Notes: generated from the letters alone by a model not told the origin. Shown: positions 23,458-35,985, numbered from the stretch's first letter. The stretch: 64,000 bases of DNA from Mallotus nudiflorus (GCA_947683625.1 CANTUR010001419.1:46584-110583), one strand, 5' to 3'. Numbers and translations are program-made.

Positions 23458-24366
23458 AATTCTACTTATGTTCTTTAGAATTATTTTATTAATTATTATT
23501 TTATTCTTGCATTCATTCTGCATGTCCCTACTAAACCGATGGCATTGGTTTATGACTCCATGATTCAACTAGCTTCATGGGGTTATAGATTGGCTAACCA
23601 TCACTCTTTGCCTTAACTCGGTCCAAGAGAGATTACCGGGCTCATCTTACCAGAGCCTATAACCCAAGTCCTTAAAGGGGGTAGTCTTTTCTTAAGTTTG
23701 CAAAGGATGTTGGGCCCCTCTGACCTTGGCCTATAACTCAAACTCCATAGTGGAGAGCATCTTGCTAAGGGAACCTTGACCTTTTTATCGGACCTTAACC
23801 ACATACAATGGCTTAGTTATTTCCCCTAGGATTTACCCAAATTTCTTGTGAATATTGCCATGAGGTATTTTTATCTGTAAAGGCCCAAGCCCATACTTTT
23901 GAAACCCGTTTAGGTTAATAAAGATTGGGCTAATCTCTTACACCTAGAAATGTTGTTTTTGTGCTTCTATTGCTTTGAGAGATTTGGCATGCACGTCGAA
24001 CCTTGATATCCCCTGTTGATATTAAGGTCAAGATCCAAAAATCATAGGAAAAGAGACTCGCCATTGAATACGTGCGCGGGAGGAATAAGGTTGGAAGGAT
24101 GTATGTATACCTAACTTGTTACTTGCTACTTATTGTATAGCATGTGCATCATGCATACATGCACCTCATGCATCATACTAACAATTTGTCTTGCAGCCAT
24201 CATAGATTCATCTGGGTCTTCCTGTGTTTGGAGTCAAAAAGGTGGCAGATTGGTGAGAATTGATTCAAGCCCCCAATCGATCATAAAAGAGATCCTTAGT
24301 AGACTGGAAAAGAGCCCCATTAATCCTCTCTATTTAAAAGCTACACAACCTAAATGAACTAAAAGA
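23458..24366 (+). other. Untranslated leader of the Tat/Ogre-like element
   Basis: No recognisable coding sequence. The frame in line with gag is open at 24,133-24,357 but shows no known motif and ends in TGA before the likely gag start. Ogre elements can carry an extra ORF here; I see no support for one. Confidence 0.5.
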
Positions 24367-25965
24367 ATGGAAAAATAAGAGGGAGGAAACTGGACCCTAG
24401 AAGATGTCAAAGGAGCACTGATGGATGAAATGAGAGCAATAATGCAAGACAAGTTAAGACAAGCTCTAGTGGGATTAATGCCAGCACCTGCTGCTGCTGC
24501 ACCACTCGTCGAGGCCAACCCACCTATCATGGGTTCACTACCTATTAATAATGACACGAAACTTGAGGATGTTAAGAGTTACATGGTTGAAAAAGTGAAA
24601 AAGAAATCACTTGAGCAAGTTCAAGAGCTGGAATCCATACAAATGAAGGCATTAACTCAGAAGATGTCTAAGATGGAAGAGTTTATGAGGGGACAAGGCC
24701 TAGGATACCCGTTTGACTTTGATGATATGATGCAATTTGAGAAAGACAGGCTACCTAACAAATTCAAAATGCCACAACTATAAAAGTTTGATGGTACTGG
24801 GGACCTGAGGATTCATCTCAGTCAATACATAACTACTATGAGTATCACTAAGGCTCCTTTGGCCGTGGTTACTAAGCTATTTGTGTTGTCCTTAGAAGGT
24901 ATGGTCGTTAACTGGTATCATGGGTTAGAGAAGTCTATCCGAGTAGATTGGAGGGAGTTATGCACTACTTTTCTAAAGCAATACGACTATAATACTAGGC
25001 TTAAGGTGTCTATAAGAGATCTGGAACTAACCAAGCAAAAGCCCAATGAATCATTTTCAGATTTTCTGACTAAGTTCATGAATAAGGCAGGAATGATGAA
25101 GAACAAATTGGCAGAGAAGGACCATGTTAGAATGATAGTTTGAAACGTGTCACCTAACCTAGTGGAGAGGTTGCAAATGATGAACCCCAAGACATTCATA
25201 GACCTTTATGATGACGGGTTAGAGGCTAAAGAGATCAAAAATGAGAAAAAGAAGGCTACTAGGAACACCGGAGCAAGAAACTATGCAATTGGGGGTATAC
25301 AATAAAGAAGCGCTAGCCGGGTTGTAGGAGTCCATGTTGTTCAACAACCAAGGAGGTTCTCAAATTTTAAACAACCTTTGTCAAAAGTCCTAGAGTGCCT
25401 AAGGGAAAAGGGCTTACTTCAACCTTTACTTACTCCAAACCCACCAAATCCAAATATCCCAAGCTATAACTCGAATAAACACTACAAATTCCACTAAAAT
25501 CTACAACACTCCATAGATAACTTCATCTGCGTCAAACATGAAATCCAAAACCTCATAGACTCTGGAAAAATCATAGATCCTAAAAACCCAAGCACTAGAA
25601 GCAATCCTTTCCCAAACCACCGAAAAATGCCATCTCCAACAACCATGATGATCAACTCTGGAGTAAGCGAGAAAGAAGTGCTAAACTCCTTTAAGGATCT
25701 AGACTTTTAAACCAATGAGAAATCTCCTGATGCCCCTAAAGATGTAGAGCGATTTGAAGATTTGCTAGGTCAGTCCTCAAGCAACTTTGACTATAAGGTG
25801 TTTTACACTAAACCACCTTCTTTTGACATACCCTTCGAGTTGATTGTGCCTGCAAGATGGGGTGATGAGTTTGATGATGAGAAACTGCAAGACAAGGAAG
25901 AAACATGCATAGTAGAGGTACAAAAAGATGAAGTCATGGAGATAGTTTGCAAGAAAATGCAATAA
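24367..25965 (+). pseudogene. gag: Gag pseudogene, Tat/Ogre type
   Basis: One frame from an ATG at 24,367 to TAA TAA at 25,966 (about 533 codons), broken by six stops and no frameshift: 24,376, 24,781, 25,141, 25,303, 25,495 and 25,708. The retrotransposon gag core lies at about 24,784-25,150: KFDGTGDLRIHLSQY, then NWYHGLEKSIRVDWRELC, then FLKQYDYNTRL, RDLELTKQKPNESFSDF and EKDHVRMIV. After it come SKVLECLREKGLLQPL (about 25,381) and HSIDNFICVKHEIQNLIDSG (about 25,510), the linker seen after gag in Ogre/Tat proteins; the zinc-knuckle cysteines are lost or unclear. All six stops fall where Gln or Arg would fit, so each needs only one C-to-T change. Gag would form the particle. The start is chosen because MEK and WTLEDVKGALMDEMR run into the core, but the first stop is four codons in. 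Confidence 0.85.
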
Positions 25966-28900
25966 TAACTATTATGTCAGCCACCTGAAAGACAAGCACT
26001 ATGAGACTTAAAATCCCTAGCATCTAGAATAGGAAATAAAATTGTCTTCTTTAAATAAAATTTTAGTCTCTTTAGAACTTGTTTTATTTTAGTGATCAAT
26101 GATATAAATTATGATTATGCTCACTTATGTAATATGCATCCTAGTGGTACTACACATTGTGATATTGATTGCATCCACATGTTTGACAAAAATTTAATTC
26201 AATTAGATTCATTTAGTATGGGCACAAATGAAAACTTAAAGAATAGTCTTATATCACATTACATAACTTTTAAAGAGAGCAAAATCTGAGGAAATATAAG
26301 AAGAATAATAAAAAAGTGAAGAGAACAAAGAGAAAAAAAATAGTAAAGTGAAAAATTAGAGAGAAAAATTCAGGATTAATTAATTATAGGAGTTGTGTCA
26401 TGTGATGTAATGAATGTTCCCATTTTTGCCCTAATGAATGAGTAAAATTGAATTGGAGATTTTTGTCAAATATCACATATTTGTCTTTATGATATTGCAT
26501 AAGTATCTGAATGGAAAGACATTACATAATGAAAGCTAAAATCAGAGCTATGAGATCACTATTTTAGTTATGTTTCCTTTTTTAATTTTCCTTATAAGCT
26601 TAAGGTCCCCTTACACCTTGAAAGAATTCAAATGGTTCAATAACTTGCATCAACCATCGCATCAATATCAAGCTTTATATTCTACTCAAGAGTTCTTCAA
26701 AGTGCAAGTCCAGCTGATTTCATCATTAAAAAACTCGCTTCAATCAGTTTGCCTATTCCTCTACATCTCCAATGCATGAGATTGCAAGTAATAAGGTTAA
26801 TAAGTCAAAGGATCAATAACAGTAGTGAACGAATTAGGTCTCTTGCACACAAAAATGAAAGAAGACTGCTAGAATAGCATGAATGAATCTAGAATGGAAC
26901 TAGGGGCAAAATACAACTCGGGGAAAATTGTGTCTGCATTCAAAGAGCGAATATGGATGTTGAAGTGTAAGAGCTAATACCTCAATCATTATATAGCAAA
27001 AATAGTAATAAAAATAAAATTTCAATAGTGCATTGGTCAATCATAAGCTCTATTCTAAAGCCATGGACCCTACTTGTTAGCCTAGTAATCAGTCTGATGA
27101 ATCGTATCAGAAGCTTCAATATCAGAAGTACCAATAGTGAATCATTCAATGCTGAAACTAACAGGCTATTGATGAGTGGCTCTGTTCCCAAATAGGAGAC
27201 CTATTAGGATCATACATAGCATGCATACACTTGTATACATATTTTGTGAAACACTTGTTTTGTATAATAAAAGCCTTTGAGACTAGATAAGATCATGCAG
27301 ATACTCTACTACTAACCTTTGAAAATTAGTGTTGGAAGAATGAAAAGTAGTCAAAGTATTCGCATGTGAAACATCTGAAAGAATGAAAATAAGAGGAGTG
27401 ACATTACCAAGAAGCATTATCCTAGAAACTTCAAGAGGCTAGATAGGATGCTTAAGCTCCTCAGATTCAATATAAAAGGGAAGAAAGCACTCAAAACTTG
27501 AGATGAATGCACTCTTAGAACTTCTTTGATTATTAAATAAAAACCTCTAACTCCTAAATATTTTCTTTTGTAGGAAATGTTGGGAAGAGAAATGAAACCC
27601 TTTACCATAGCATCAATAGGATAAAGCCACAACTTTAATGGTGGAGCATCACGACCCTGTGATCAGAGACATCATCACCACAATAAAAGGGAAGAATGCA
27701 AAAGAATAACATTGTAGTCTGATAAATTTTTTACTAGCGAATATACCAAACTAACTTATGGTATTTTGTGGAGGGAAAATAAAAGAGAGCAAAAAAGGAA
27801 AAAGGAACTGATACATCAATAAGAAAGGGCAAGATAGCAAATGCTAATCACTCGTCAAAACCTCACCCTGTGCAAATACCAAAGGGAAGTAGGACAACTC
27901 TATCCCCTTTTGATTCTGTAATAAAATAAATCCTCAATAAGAAAATTCATAAATTGAAAGGAAATTCATTCACTCCATGAGATCTTGTGTGAAAATTTAT
28001 CTCGTGACCTTTAATTTTAGTGGCTTTCTTTTATTAGCCTCGCAGAATTCAGATGTTTTGTTGACAGTTCTATGCTGAGAATTTCTAAACTCTAATCAAT
28101 CTAATGCTTGTTTTGCACCCAAATAAGGGGAAGAACATACAAAGAAAAAATCTGTGGACTTGTGGTATAAATTGATTAAATTTTAGGGTATCATTTCAGT
28201 CTTGTGAATGATAAATGTGCATGAATCTACTCTAATGCTCAGAAATGAGTATGAGTACAAAATCCCTTGACGGTATCCACGCTAAGTAATATGAGAAAGG
28301 TGGGGGAATACTAAGAGGAGAATAGAAAAAGAGCAAGCATAATTTACTCTAATGCTCAGAAATGAGTAAGATTATCAACATAAATCCTCTGGCAGTATCC
28401 ATAATAAGTAATACAAAAAAGGCAGAGAATACTAAAAGAGGACCATGCAAAAAATCGCTCTATTTACTCCAATGCTCTATAGGAGTATGAGTATCCAAAG
28501 GACCTTTCCAACGATATCCACACTGAGTAATATGAGAAAGGTAGGGAATACTCGGATAAGGAAGAAAAGCACAAAAATAATTCCAAGACTTTTTTGATAC
28601 TTAGAATCTGATCCATTTATGCTCAAACACCATAAGTTTTGTCTAGTATATTCTTTCTTAATTTAGGTGTGGAAGTAAGCTCTTCACTTGGTAAAAAGTA
28701 TGCTCTCAGCATAAAATGGTTAACAATGCCTCTGCCCTTTACGAATGGTAAATAAATGATAGTCATGAGGATCAAAATTAAGGAGATTGGTTAAGTACAT
28801 GTTATCTCATGAAAGTGATGAATTTTCTTATAAATTTTCAAAATAATAACATACTTTTGTACATTGATCTTGTTAAAACTAACTTTAGCAATTCTGTAGG

Positions 28901-29044
28901 AATTTCAAATTAGAAGGGGGTATACTCAATTTGCCAAGCCAATCAAAATAGCAAAATTCAAATTCAGTCAACACAAGTGCTAATTAGTCAGCACAAACAA
29001 TTCAAAACATTCGACTCAAACAATTAAAGATAAAAATCAGCAAA
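25966..29044 (+). other. Non-coding interior of the gag-only element
   Basis: About 3 kb of AT-rich sequence where an autonomous Tat element would carry protease, RT, RNase H and integrase. I looked for the MPFGL, FMDD or YMDD, zinc-finger and DDE words on the plus strand and found none; the minus-strand frames also gave nothing recognisable. The longest open stretches (26,092-26,289, 26,570-26,779, 26,982-27,191 minus, 27,417-27,632 minus) are 65-71 codons and unrecognised. It may be a captured or heavily decayed sequence. Its last part contains a triplicated segment shared with the Athila-like element. Confidence 0.65.
28228..28560 (+). repeat. ~118-bp triple repeat shared with the Athila-like element
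   Basis: Three copies begin TACTCYAATGCTC at 28,228, 28,345 and 28,465 and contain GAGTATGAGTA, CCACACTGAGTAATATGAGA and AAAGGTGGGGGAATACT or variants. A single relative lies at 46,537-46,625, including GAGTATCCAAAGGACC and TTTCCACACTGAGTAA. TACTC and GAGTA can pair, so each copy could form a small hairpin. Confidence 0.8.
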
Positions 29045-29600
29045 CAGTTATAGACTGTAGCATCATCAAAGGCAAGCAATGAAAGGATTGCAGTCAATTT
29101 GCAAGCAATTATGGATTGCAGCATCATCAGTGTGCAATGAAAGGGTCACAAGCAATTATGGATTGCAGCATCATCAGTGAGCAACGAAAGGGTTATAGCT
29201 AATCGCGAGTAATTGTGGATTGCAGCATCATCAGTGAGCAATGAAAGGGTTGCAGCTAATCGCGAGCAATTATGGATTGTAGCTAATCGCAAGCAATTAT
29301 GGATTGCAGCATCATTAGTGAGCAATGAAAGGGTTACAGCTAATTAAGAGCAATTGTGGATTGTAGCATCATTAGTGAGCAATGAAAGGGTTATAGCTAA
29401 TTGCGAGCAATTGTGGATTGCAGCATCATCAGTGAGCAGTGAAAGGGTTGCAGCTAATAGCGAGCAATTATGGATTGCAGCATCATCAGTGAGCAATGAA
29501 ATGGTTGCAGCTAATCGTGAGCAGTTATGGACTGTAGCATCAAAAATGAGCAATGGAAGGGTTACAGCTAATAGTGAGCAATTATGGATTGAAGCACAAT
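29045..29600. repeat. 57-bp tandem array (~10 units)
   Basis: Unit: GAGCAATGAAAGGGTTGCAG, CTAATCGCGAGCAATTATGG, ATTGCAGCATCATCAGT. Some early units are shortened. Since 57 is 19 codons, both strands show an open frame with a 19-residue period (EQLWIAASSVSNERVAANR on the plus strand). This is a by-product of the repeat and not evidence for a protein. Confidence 0.92.
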
Positions 29601-29615
29601 CGCATAATCAATCAG

Positions 29616-30430
29616 CATCATATGACTGAGTGTGATGTTTCTTATAAAAAATAGACTATACGATCGAGTGTAGTCGGCATTGTAAGACCGAGTGCAATGT
29701 ATTCATCAATCAATTATACGACCAAGTATAATCAGCATCATACGACTGAGTGTGATGTTTCTTATTAAAAACAGACTATATGACCGAGTGTAGTCAGTAT
29801 TGTACGACCGAGTGCAATGTATTCACCCAATTGATTATATGACTGAGTATAATAAAGATCATACGATCGAGTGTGATGTTTCTTATTAAAAATAGACTAT
29901 ACGACTGAGTGCAGTCAGCATTGTACGACCAAGTGCAATGTATTCCTCAATCAATTATACGACCGAGTATAATCAACATCATATGACCGAGTGTGATGTC
30001 TCTTATTAAAAATAGACTATACGACTGAGTGTAGTCGGCATTGTATGACTGAGTGCAACGTATCCTCAATCAATTATACGACCAAGTATAATTAGCATCA
30101 TACGATCGAGTAGGATGTTTCTTATCAAAATAGACTATACGACCGAGTGTAGTCAACATTGTATGACCGAGTGCAATGTATCCTCAATCGATTATACGAC
30201 CGAGTATTATCAGCATCATACGACCGAGTATGATGTTCCTTATCAAAATAGACTATACGATTGAGTGTAGTCAACACTATACGACCGAGTGCAATGTATC
30301 CTCAATCGATTATATGACCGAATATAATCAGAATCATACAACCGAGTATGATGCTCCTTATCAAAATAAGATTATATGACTGAGTATAATCAATATCATA
30401 CAACGAAGTACGATATATCATTTGAAACGT
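29616..30430. repeat. ~119-bp tandem array (~6.5 units) built from TAYGACCGAGT motifs
   Basis: The word GACTATACGACCGAGTG starts units near 29,652, 29,772, 29,894, 30,014, 30,132 and 30,249. Each unit has four copies of TACGACCGAGT, about 30 bp apart, each followed by a partial echo of its own flank (TGTAGTC, TGCAATG, TATAATC, TGTGATG). The array is thus a ~30-bp repeat amplified as a four-part unit. Confidence 0.9.
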
Positions 30431-30553
30431 TATACGTCCAAGTATAACAAATTCACAAGAAGAAGCCTTAAGGAGTACAGGTAAGTACCTTAACTTTCAA
30501 TTTAGAAATTGGGTGCTATTTGCTTTACCGTAATTTATCAAGAAAACAGCGAC

Positions 30554-30566
30554 AAAGGGGGGCAAC
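30554..30566 (+). other. Polypurine tract before 3' LTR
   Basis: AAAGGGGGGCAAC directly precedes the TGTAGACACCC of the 3' LTR. It is the plus-strand primer site. Confidence 0.75.
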
Positions 30567-32684
30567 TGTAGACACCCAATTTCGGGATGATATGTTATGG
30601 ATGTAACAAAGGACTCCAGAGATGAAAATGTCTTCGAAACTTAATCCTTAAAAAATTCTAGGTGCTTTTAAAGAAAGGATTTAATGTTTTCAGGGACTAA
30701 ATCACAAAGTTCTTTTTAGGACCTAATTGCAAAATTTAAATTTTTTCGGGGGGCCTTTTTATAATTAAATGTTAAAAAAAAGTGCATCGAAATTCCATAA
30801 TTTCGACCATCGGAATTGTATAATTTCGATTGGAATTACACAATCCTGATCGGAATTGAATTATTCTATTTTCCTATTTCTAAATTGCTTCCAATTTAGT
30901 GTTTTAATTGGTTTAAACTTCCTAATTAATTCAATCCAAATTGGTTTAAACTTCCTAATTAATTCATTCCTAATTGGTTTAAAATTCATAAATACACTTT
31001 AGGAATTAGAATCACATTAGGATTAGGGTAAGCCCTCCTAGTCCTACTATAAAAGGAAGAGAAGAGAGGAGCAATGAAAAAAAAAGGGGAGCGCAAGAGA
31101 GAAAAGGGAGAAAAAGGCATAGAAAAGAGAAGAGGAGAGAAAGAAAATTGAGTTTTTATTTTTCTTTCATTTACTTCTAATTAAAAATTCTTTTGATTCA
31201 TCAAATAATTCAAAAACTCGTGAAGGATTTTTTAAAGGAAAGATTTGAAGACTTATCAAGAATGGTGAATCACAAATCTGAGGAGCACCCTAATCATCCA
31301 TAAGCATATCATATTCTTCTTCTTCTTTTTATTTATTTATTTATTAGTTTATTTATTATTCTATTTATTTTATCATAATTTATTCATTAATTATTATTAT
31401 TTTTGATGGTGATTGTGGAGGAAAACACATGGTGATCATATGAGGAAGATGAATTTTATTGGAAATCCATAGAAGACTATGGATAAAGCCCCATAGAGAC
31501 TTAGTTTCTAGGGTTTTATTATTATTTTTTTTGTCTCTATTTTTATTCTTTATTTTTATATTTTTATTAATTGTTTTAGGAATTAATGTAACAGCCCTAA
31601 TAGTGGGAATAATAAAATTATGTGTGTGGTTGTATGTTTATTTTGATTAATTTGGTTAGTAAAATTAGGTTTCAATTTAGTAATTATTTAAAATCAATGG
31701 AGGATGTAGATTAATTTAGGTTACACGTTAATAAAAATTAGGGTTTTAGTAAGGAATAAATTTAATTATTTGTTTGATCTTATTTAATTGTTTCTCTTAT
31801 ATTTTTATTTGTTTTTGGGTTTATTCATTATTTTTGTATGTTTTAGGCCTTAAGCCCACTTTAGGTCTTGATTTATTTATTTAAGTTTAGGTAATTCTTT
31901 TAGCCCATCTCATTTAATAATTAATTAGGTTTAATTAACTAAAATATATTTTTAGGCCTATAATTAATTAGATTTTAGGTTAGAAATATCCTTAGGCTCA
32001 TCTAGTCAATTAGACATAGGCCCACCTAATTTAATTTAATTAATTTGGACTTAGCTCACTTAATTTAAGCCTTCTTTCGTAATTTGTAGATTTAAGATCT
32101 CTATTTAATTAAATCATGTAGAATTAGGCCCACTAATTTAAATATTCCATAATTTGTGAAATTAGGCCCATTTTTTTATTAAAATTAAGAGACTTAGGTT
32201 CATTTAATTAAAATCAAAAGGAATTAGGTCTTTAGTTTCACTTATACATTAAAACATGTAGATTTAACTCATTTAATTAAAATCCATGTATATTAGACTA
32301 ACTTAGGGATTATGTGATTTATTGAATGCATTATTTACTTGTATATTTCATGACTAGTTTGCCTTGGAGTTTACTATTTTGGGTTTATATGAAATTGCAT
32401 GTAAATAGAGAGTAAGATAATAATTCATAAAGTAATTCTAAATGAACATAAGACTGAAAGAAATTGGTATTCCGTATCTAGAATCTCCTGGTTGTGGTAC
32501 TAGCTTTCTTTTAGGGAATCGAGTACCACCTTTTCGATTTGTCCTAGTTATTACCCTGGGTGGCGACTCCTCATCTCCACACCATGTCTTTGTGATAGTG
32601 GTTAGTGTGTTCTCTAGAGCCTTGAGCTCAAACAATGTCGCGGTTGCTAAAATCTTAGACGCGCGCTAAACCTCGCCGTCTACA
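30567..32684 (+). mobile_element. 3' LTR of the Tat/Ogre-like element
   Basis: 2,118 bp, TGTAGACACCC to GTCTACA, matching 21,269-23,443 throughout. It differs by substitutions, a shorter palindromic cluster, fewer TTTA units, and a ~42-bp duplication around TTGGTTTAAACTTCCTAATT at about 30,908-30,970. The frame at 31,459-31,650 is LTR sequence and not a gene. Confidence 0.94.
31048..31055 (+). promoter_or_regulatory. TATA box of 3' LTR
   Basis: TATAAAAG in the same context as in the 5' LTR. Confidence 0.65.
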
Positions 32685-32689
32685 CCATG
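32685..32689. repeat. Target-site duplication CCATG, right copy
   Basis: Matches 21,264-21,268. The satellite resumes in register right after it. Confidence 0.93.
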
Positions 32690-35600
32690 GATTTGATAGA
32701 GTGCACTTTCACACTTGGGCTTCAAATGGACGTTTGTGGAAGCATCGGTTGACCCATGGGGCCCATAATATATCATATCGAAGTTGATTCAGAGGGCTAT
32801 AATGGGGGTTATAAACTTTGTCTATAGCTATATGTCTTCAAGGCTAAATTCCTTTATTTAGGCCCATGGATTTGATAGAGTAGGCTTCCATACTTGGGCT
32901 TCAAATGGACATTCGTGGCAGCATCGATTGACCCAAGGGGCCCATAATATATCAAATTGAAGCTTACTGAGAGGGCTAAAATAAGGGCTATAAACATCAT
33001 CTACATCCATCTATCTTTAGGTCCAAATACATTTGTTTCTGCCCATTGATTTGATAGAGTGGGCTTCCGCATTTGCGCTTCAAATGGATGTTCATGGCAG
33101 CATTGGTTAACCTACAAGGCTCATAATATATCATATTGAAGCTGACTCAGTGGGCTATAATGTAGGCTAGACACTTCATCTATAGCGGTCCATCTTCAAG
33201 CGAAAATATTTTTATTTATGCTAATGGATTTGATAGAGTGGGCTTTCGCACTTGGGCTTCAAATGGATGCTTGTGGAAGCATTGATTGACCCACGGGGCC
33301 ATAATATATCAAATTAAGACTGACTCAGAGGGCTATAACTAGGGCTATGAAATTTTTCTATAGCAGTCCATCTTCAGGCCCATATATTTTTGTTTAGGCC
33401 CATGGATTTGATAGAGTGGGCTTTCGCACTTGGGCTTCAAATGGACGTTCGTGGCAGCATCGGTTGATTGATGGGTCCTATAATATATCAAATTGAAGCT
33501 AATTGAGAGGGCTATAATAGGGGCTATAAATATCATCTACAGCCATCCGTCTTCAAGTCTAAATACCTTTGTTTAGGCGCATTGATTTGATAGAGTGGGC
33601 TTTTGCACTTGGGCTTTAAATGGATGTTCATGGCAGCATCGGTTGACCCACGGGGCCCATAATATATCAAATCGAAGCTGACTAAGAGGGCTATAATGGG
33701 GGCTATAAAATTTGTCTACATCCATCCGTCTTCAGGTCCAAATACCTTTGTTTAGGCCCATTGATTTGATAGAGTGGGCTTTCGCATTTGCGCTTCAAAT
33801 GGACGTTCATGGCCACATCAGTTGACCTATGGGACCCATAATATATCATATCAAAGCTGACTCAGCAGGCTATAATGGGGGCTAGAAACTTCATCTATAG
33901 CATCCCATCTTTGAGAGAAAATATTTTCGTTTAGGCCCATGGATTTGATAGAATGGGGTTTTGCACTTAGTCTTCAAATGGACACTCGTGGAAGCATCGG
34001 TTGACCCACGGGGTCCGTAATATATCAAATCAAAGCTGACTCAGAAGGCTATAACTGGGGCTATAAAATTTATCTATAGCAATTCATCTTCAGGCCCATA
34101 TATTTTTATTTAGGCCCATGGATTTGATTGAGTGGGCTTTCGCACTAGGGCTTCAAATGGACGTTCATGGCAGCATCAGTTGACCAATGAGTCCCATAAT
34201 ATATCAAATCAAAGATGATTGAAAGGGCTATAATAGGGGCTATAAACATCATCTATAGCCATCCTTCTTCAGGTCTAAATACCATTGTTTAGGTCCATTG
34301 ATTTGATAGAGTGTGCTTTCGCACTTGGGCTTTAAATGGACGTTCATGGCAGCATCATTTAACCTACGGGGCCCATAATATATCAAATCAAAGCTGACTC
34401 AGTGAGCTAAAATTGAGCCTATACCCTTTATCTATAGTAGTCCATCTTTGGGCCAAAATATTTTTATTTATGCCCATGGATTCAATAGAGTGGGCTTTCG
34501 CACTTGGGCTTCAAATGGGCGTTCATGGCAGCATCGGTTGACCCATCGGGCTTGTAATATACCAAATCGAAGCTGACTCAGAGGGCTATAATGGGGGCTA
34601 TAAACATTGTCTATAGCGATTCATCTTTGGGCCTAAATACCTTTGTTTAGGCCTATGGATTTAATAGAGTGGGCTTTTTCACTTGCGCTTCAAATTGACG
34701 TTCGTGGTAGCATCGGTTGACCCACATGGCCCATAATATATCAAATCAAAGTTGACTTAAAGGGCTATAATGGGGGCTATAAACTTTTTCTATAGTAGTG
34801 CATCTTCATGCCCACATACCTTTGTTTAGGACCATTGATTTGATAGAGTGAGCCTTCGCACTTGTGCTTCAAATAGACGTTCATGGTAGCATCGGTTGAC
34901 CCACGGGACCCATAATATATCAAATCAAAGTTGATTCAGAGGGCTATAATAGAGGCTATAAACTACATCTATAGCAGTCCGTCTTTAGGCCAAGTATTTT
35001 TATTTAGCCTATGGATTTGATATAGTGGGCTTTGGCACTTGGGCTTTAAATGGACATTCATGGCAGCATCGGTTGACCCATGGGGCCCATATTATATCAT
35101 ATTGAAGCTGGCTCAAAAGGCTATAATGGGGGCTATAAACTTTGTCTATAGCAGTCCATCTTCAAGCCCAAATATTTTTGTTTAGGCCCATGGATTTGAT
35201 AGAGTGTGCTTTTGCACTTGGGCTTCAAATGGACGCTCATGACAGCATCGGTTGACCCACGAGGTCCATAATATATCAAATCGAAGTTGACTCAGAGGGC
35301 TATAATGGGGGCTATAAAATTTGTCTACAACCATCTGTCTTTAGGTCTGAATACCTTTGTTTAGGCCCATTGATTTGATAGAATGGGCTTTCACACTTAG
35401 GCCTCAAATGGACGTTCATGGCAGCATCGGTTGACCTACGGGGCCCATAATATATCAAATCAAAGCTGACTCAGTAGGCTATAATGGGGCCTATACACTT
35501 AATCTATAGCAGTCCATGTTTAGGCCCAAATATTTTTATTTAGGCCCATGGATTTGATAGAGTAGGCTTTCACACTTAGGCTTCAATTGGACGTTCATGG

Positions 35601-35985
35601 CAGCATCGGTTGATGCATAGAGCCCGTAATATATCAAATCGAAGCTAACTTAAAGGGCTATAATAGGGGCTATAAAATTTTTCTATAGCAGTCTATCATT
35701 AGGCCTAAATATTTTTGTTTAGGCCCATGGATTTGATAGAGTGGGCTTTCGCACTTGGGCTTCCAATGGACGTTCATGGCAACATCAGTTAACCCACGAG
35801 GCCCATAATATATCAAATTGAAGCTGACTCAGAGGGCTAAAATGGGAGCTATAAACTTCATCTATAGCAGTTCGTCTTCAGGCCCAAATACCTTTGTTTA
35901 GGCCTATGGATTTGATAGAGTGGCCTTTCGCACTTGGGCTTCAAATGGACATTTATGGTAGCATCGGTTGTCCCATGGGCCCCAT
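32685..35985 (+). repeat. ~179-bp satellite array, block B (about 18 monomers)
   Basis: Same monomer and orientation as block A; it is block A continued past the insertion. Variants include GACCAATGAGTCCC in place of GACCCACGGGGCCC. It ends at about 35,985 within CCCATAATA, where a truncated LTR begins. Confidence 0.96.

Larger units (their letters stand above)
21269..32684 (+). mobile_element. Gag-only Tat/Ogre-like LTR retrotransposon, inserted in satellite
   Basis: 11.4 kb with LTRs at both ends, flanked by CCATG duplications. Order: 5' LTR, primer site, ~0.9-kb leader, gag pseudogene, ~3 kb of non-coding interior, a ~118-bp triple repeat, a 57-bp array, a ~119-bp array, polypurine tract, 3' LTR. 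Gag and the primer site suggest the Tat/Ogre lineage. No protease, RT, RNase H or integrase motif is seen in any frame between gag and the 3' LTR, so it could only move with proteins from another element. Tandem repeats upstream of the 3' LTR are a known habit of Tat-lineage elements. The LTRs differ by roughly ten substitutions in their first ~220 bp plus several indels, so the insertion is not recent. Confidence 0.88.

Noticed and set aside
25966..29044. A host gene or captured gene fragment inside the gag-only element
   Set aside because: No recognisable protein motif, no long frame and no convincing exon structure. Left as unknown non-coding interior.
29344..29629. Overlapping open frames on both strands with a 19-residue repeat, like a repeat protein
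   Set aside because: The 57-bp DNA unit is a multiple of three, which keeps frames open automatically. No promoter, start context or known fold.
29045..30430. CRISPR-like look of regularly spaced short repeats
   Set aside because: Spacers are also repeated, units are degenerate, and the arrays lie inside a plant LTR element without cas genes.
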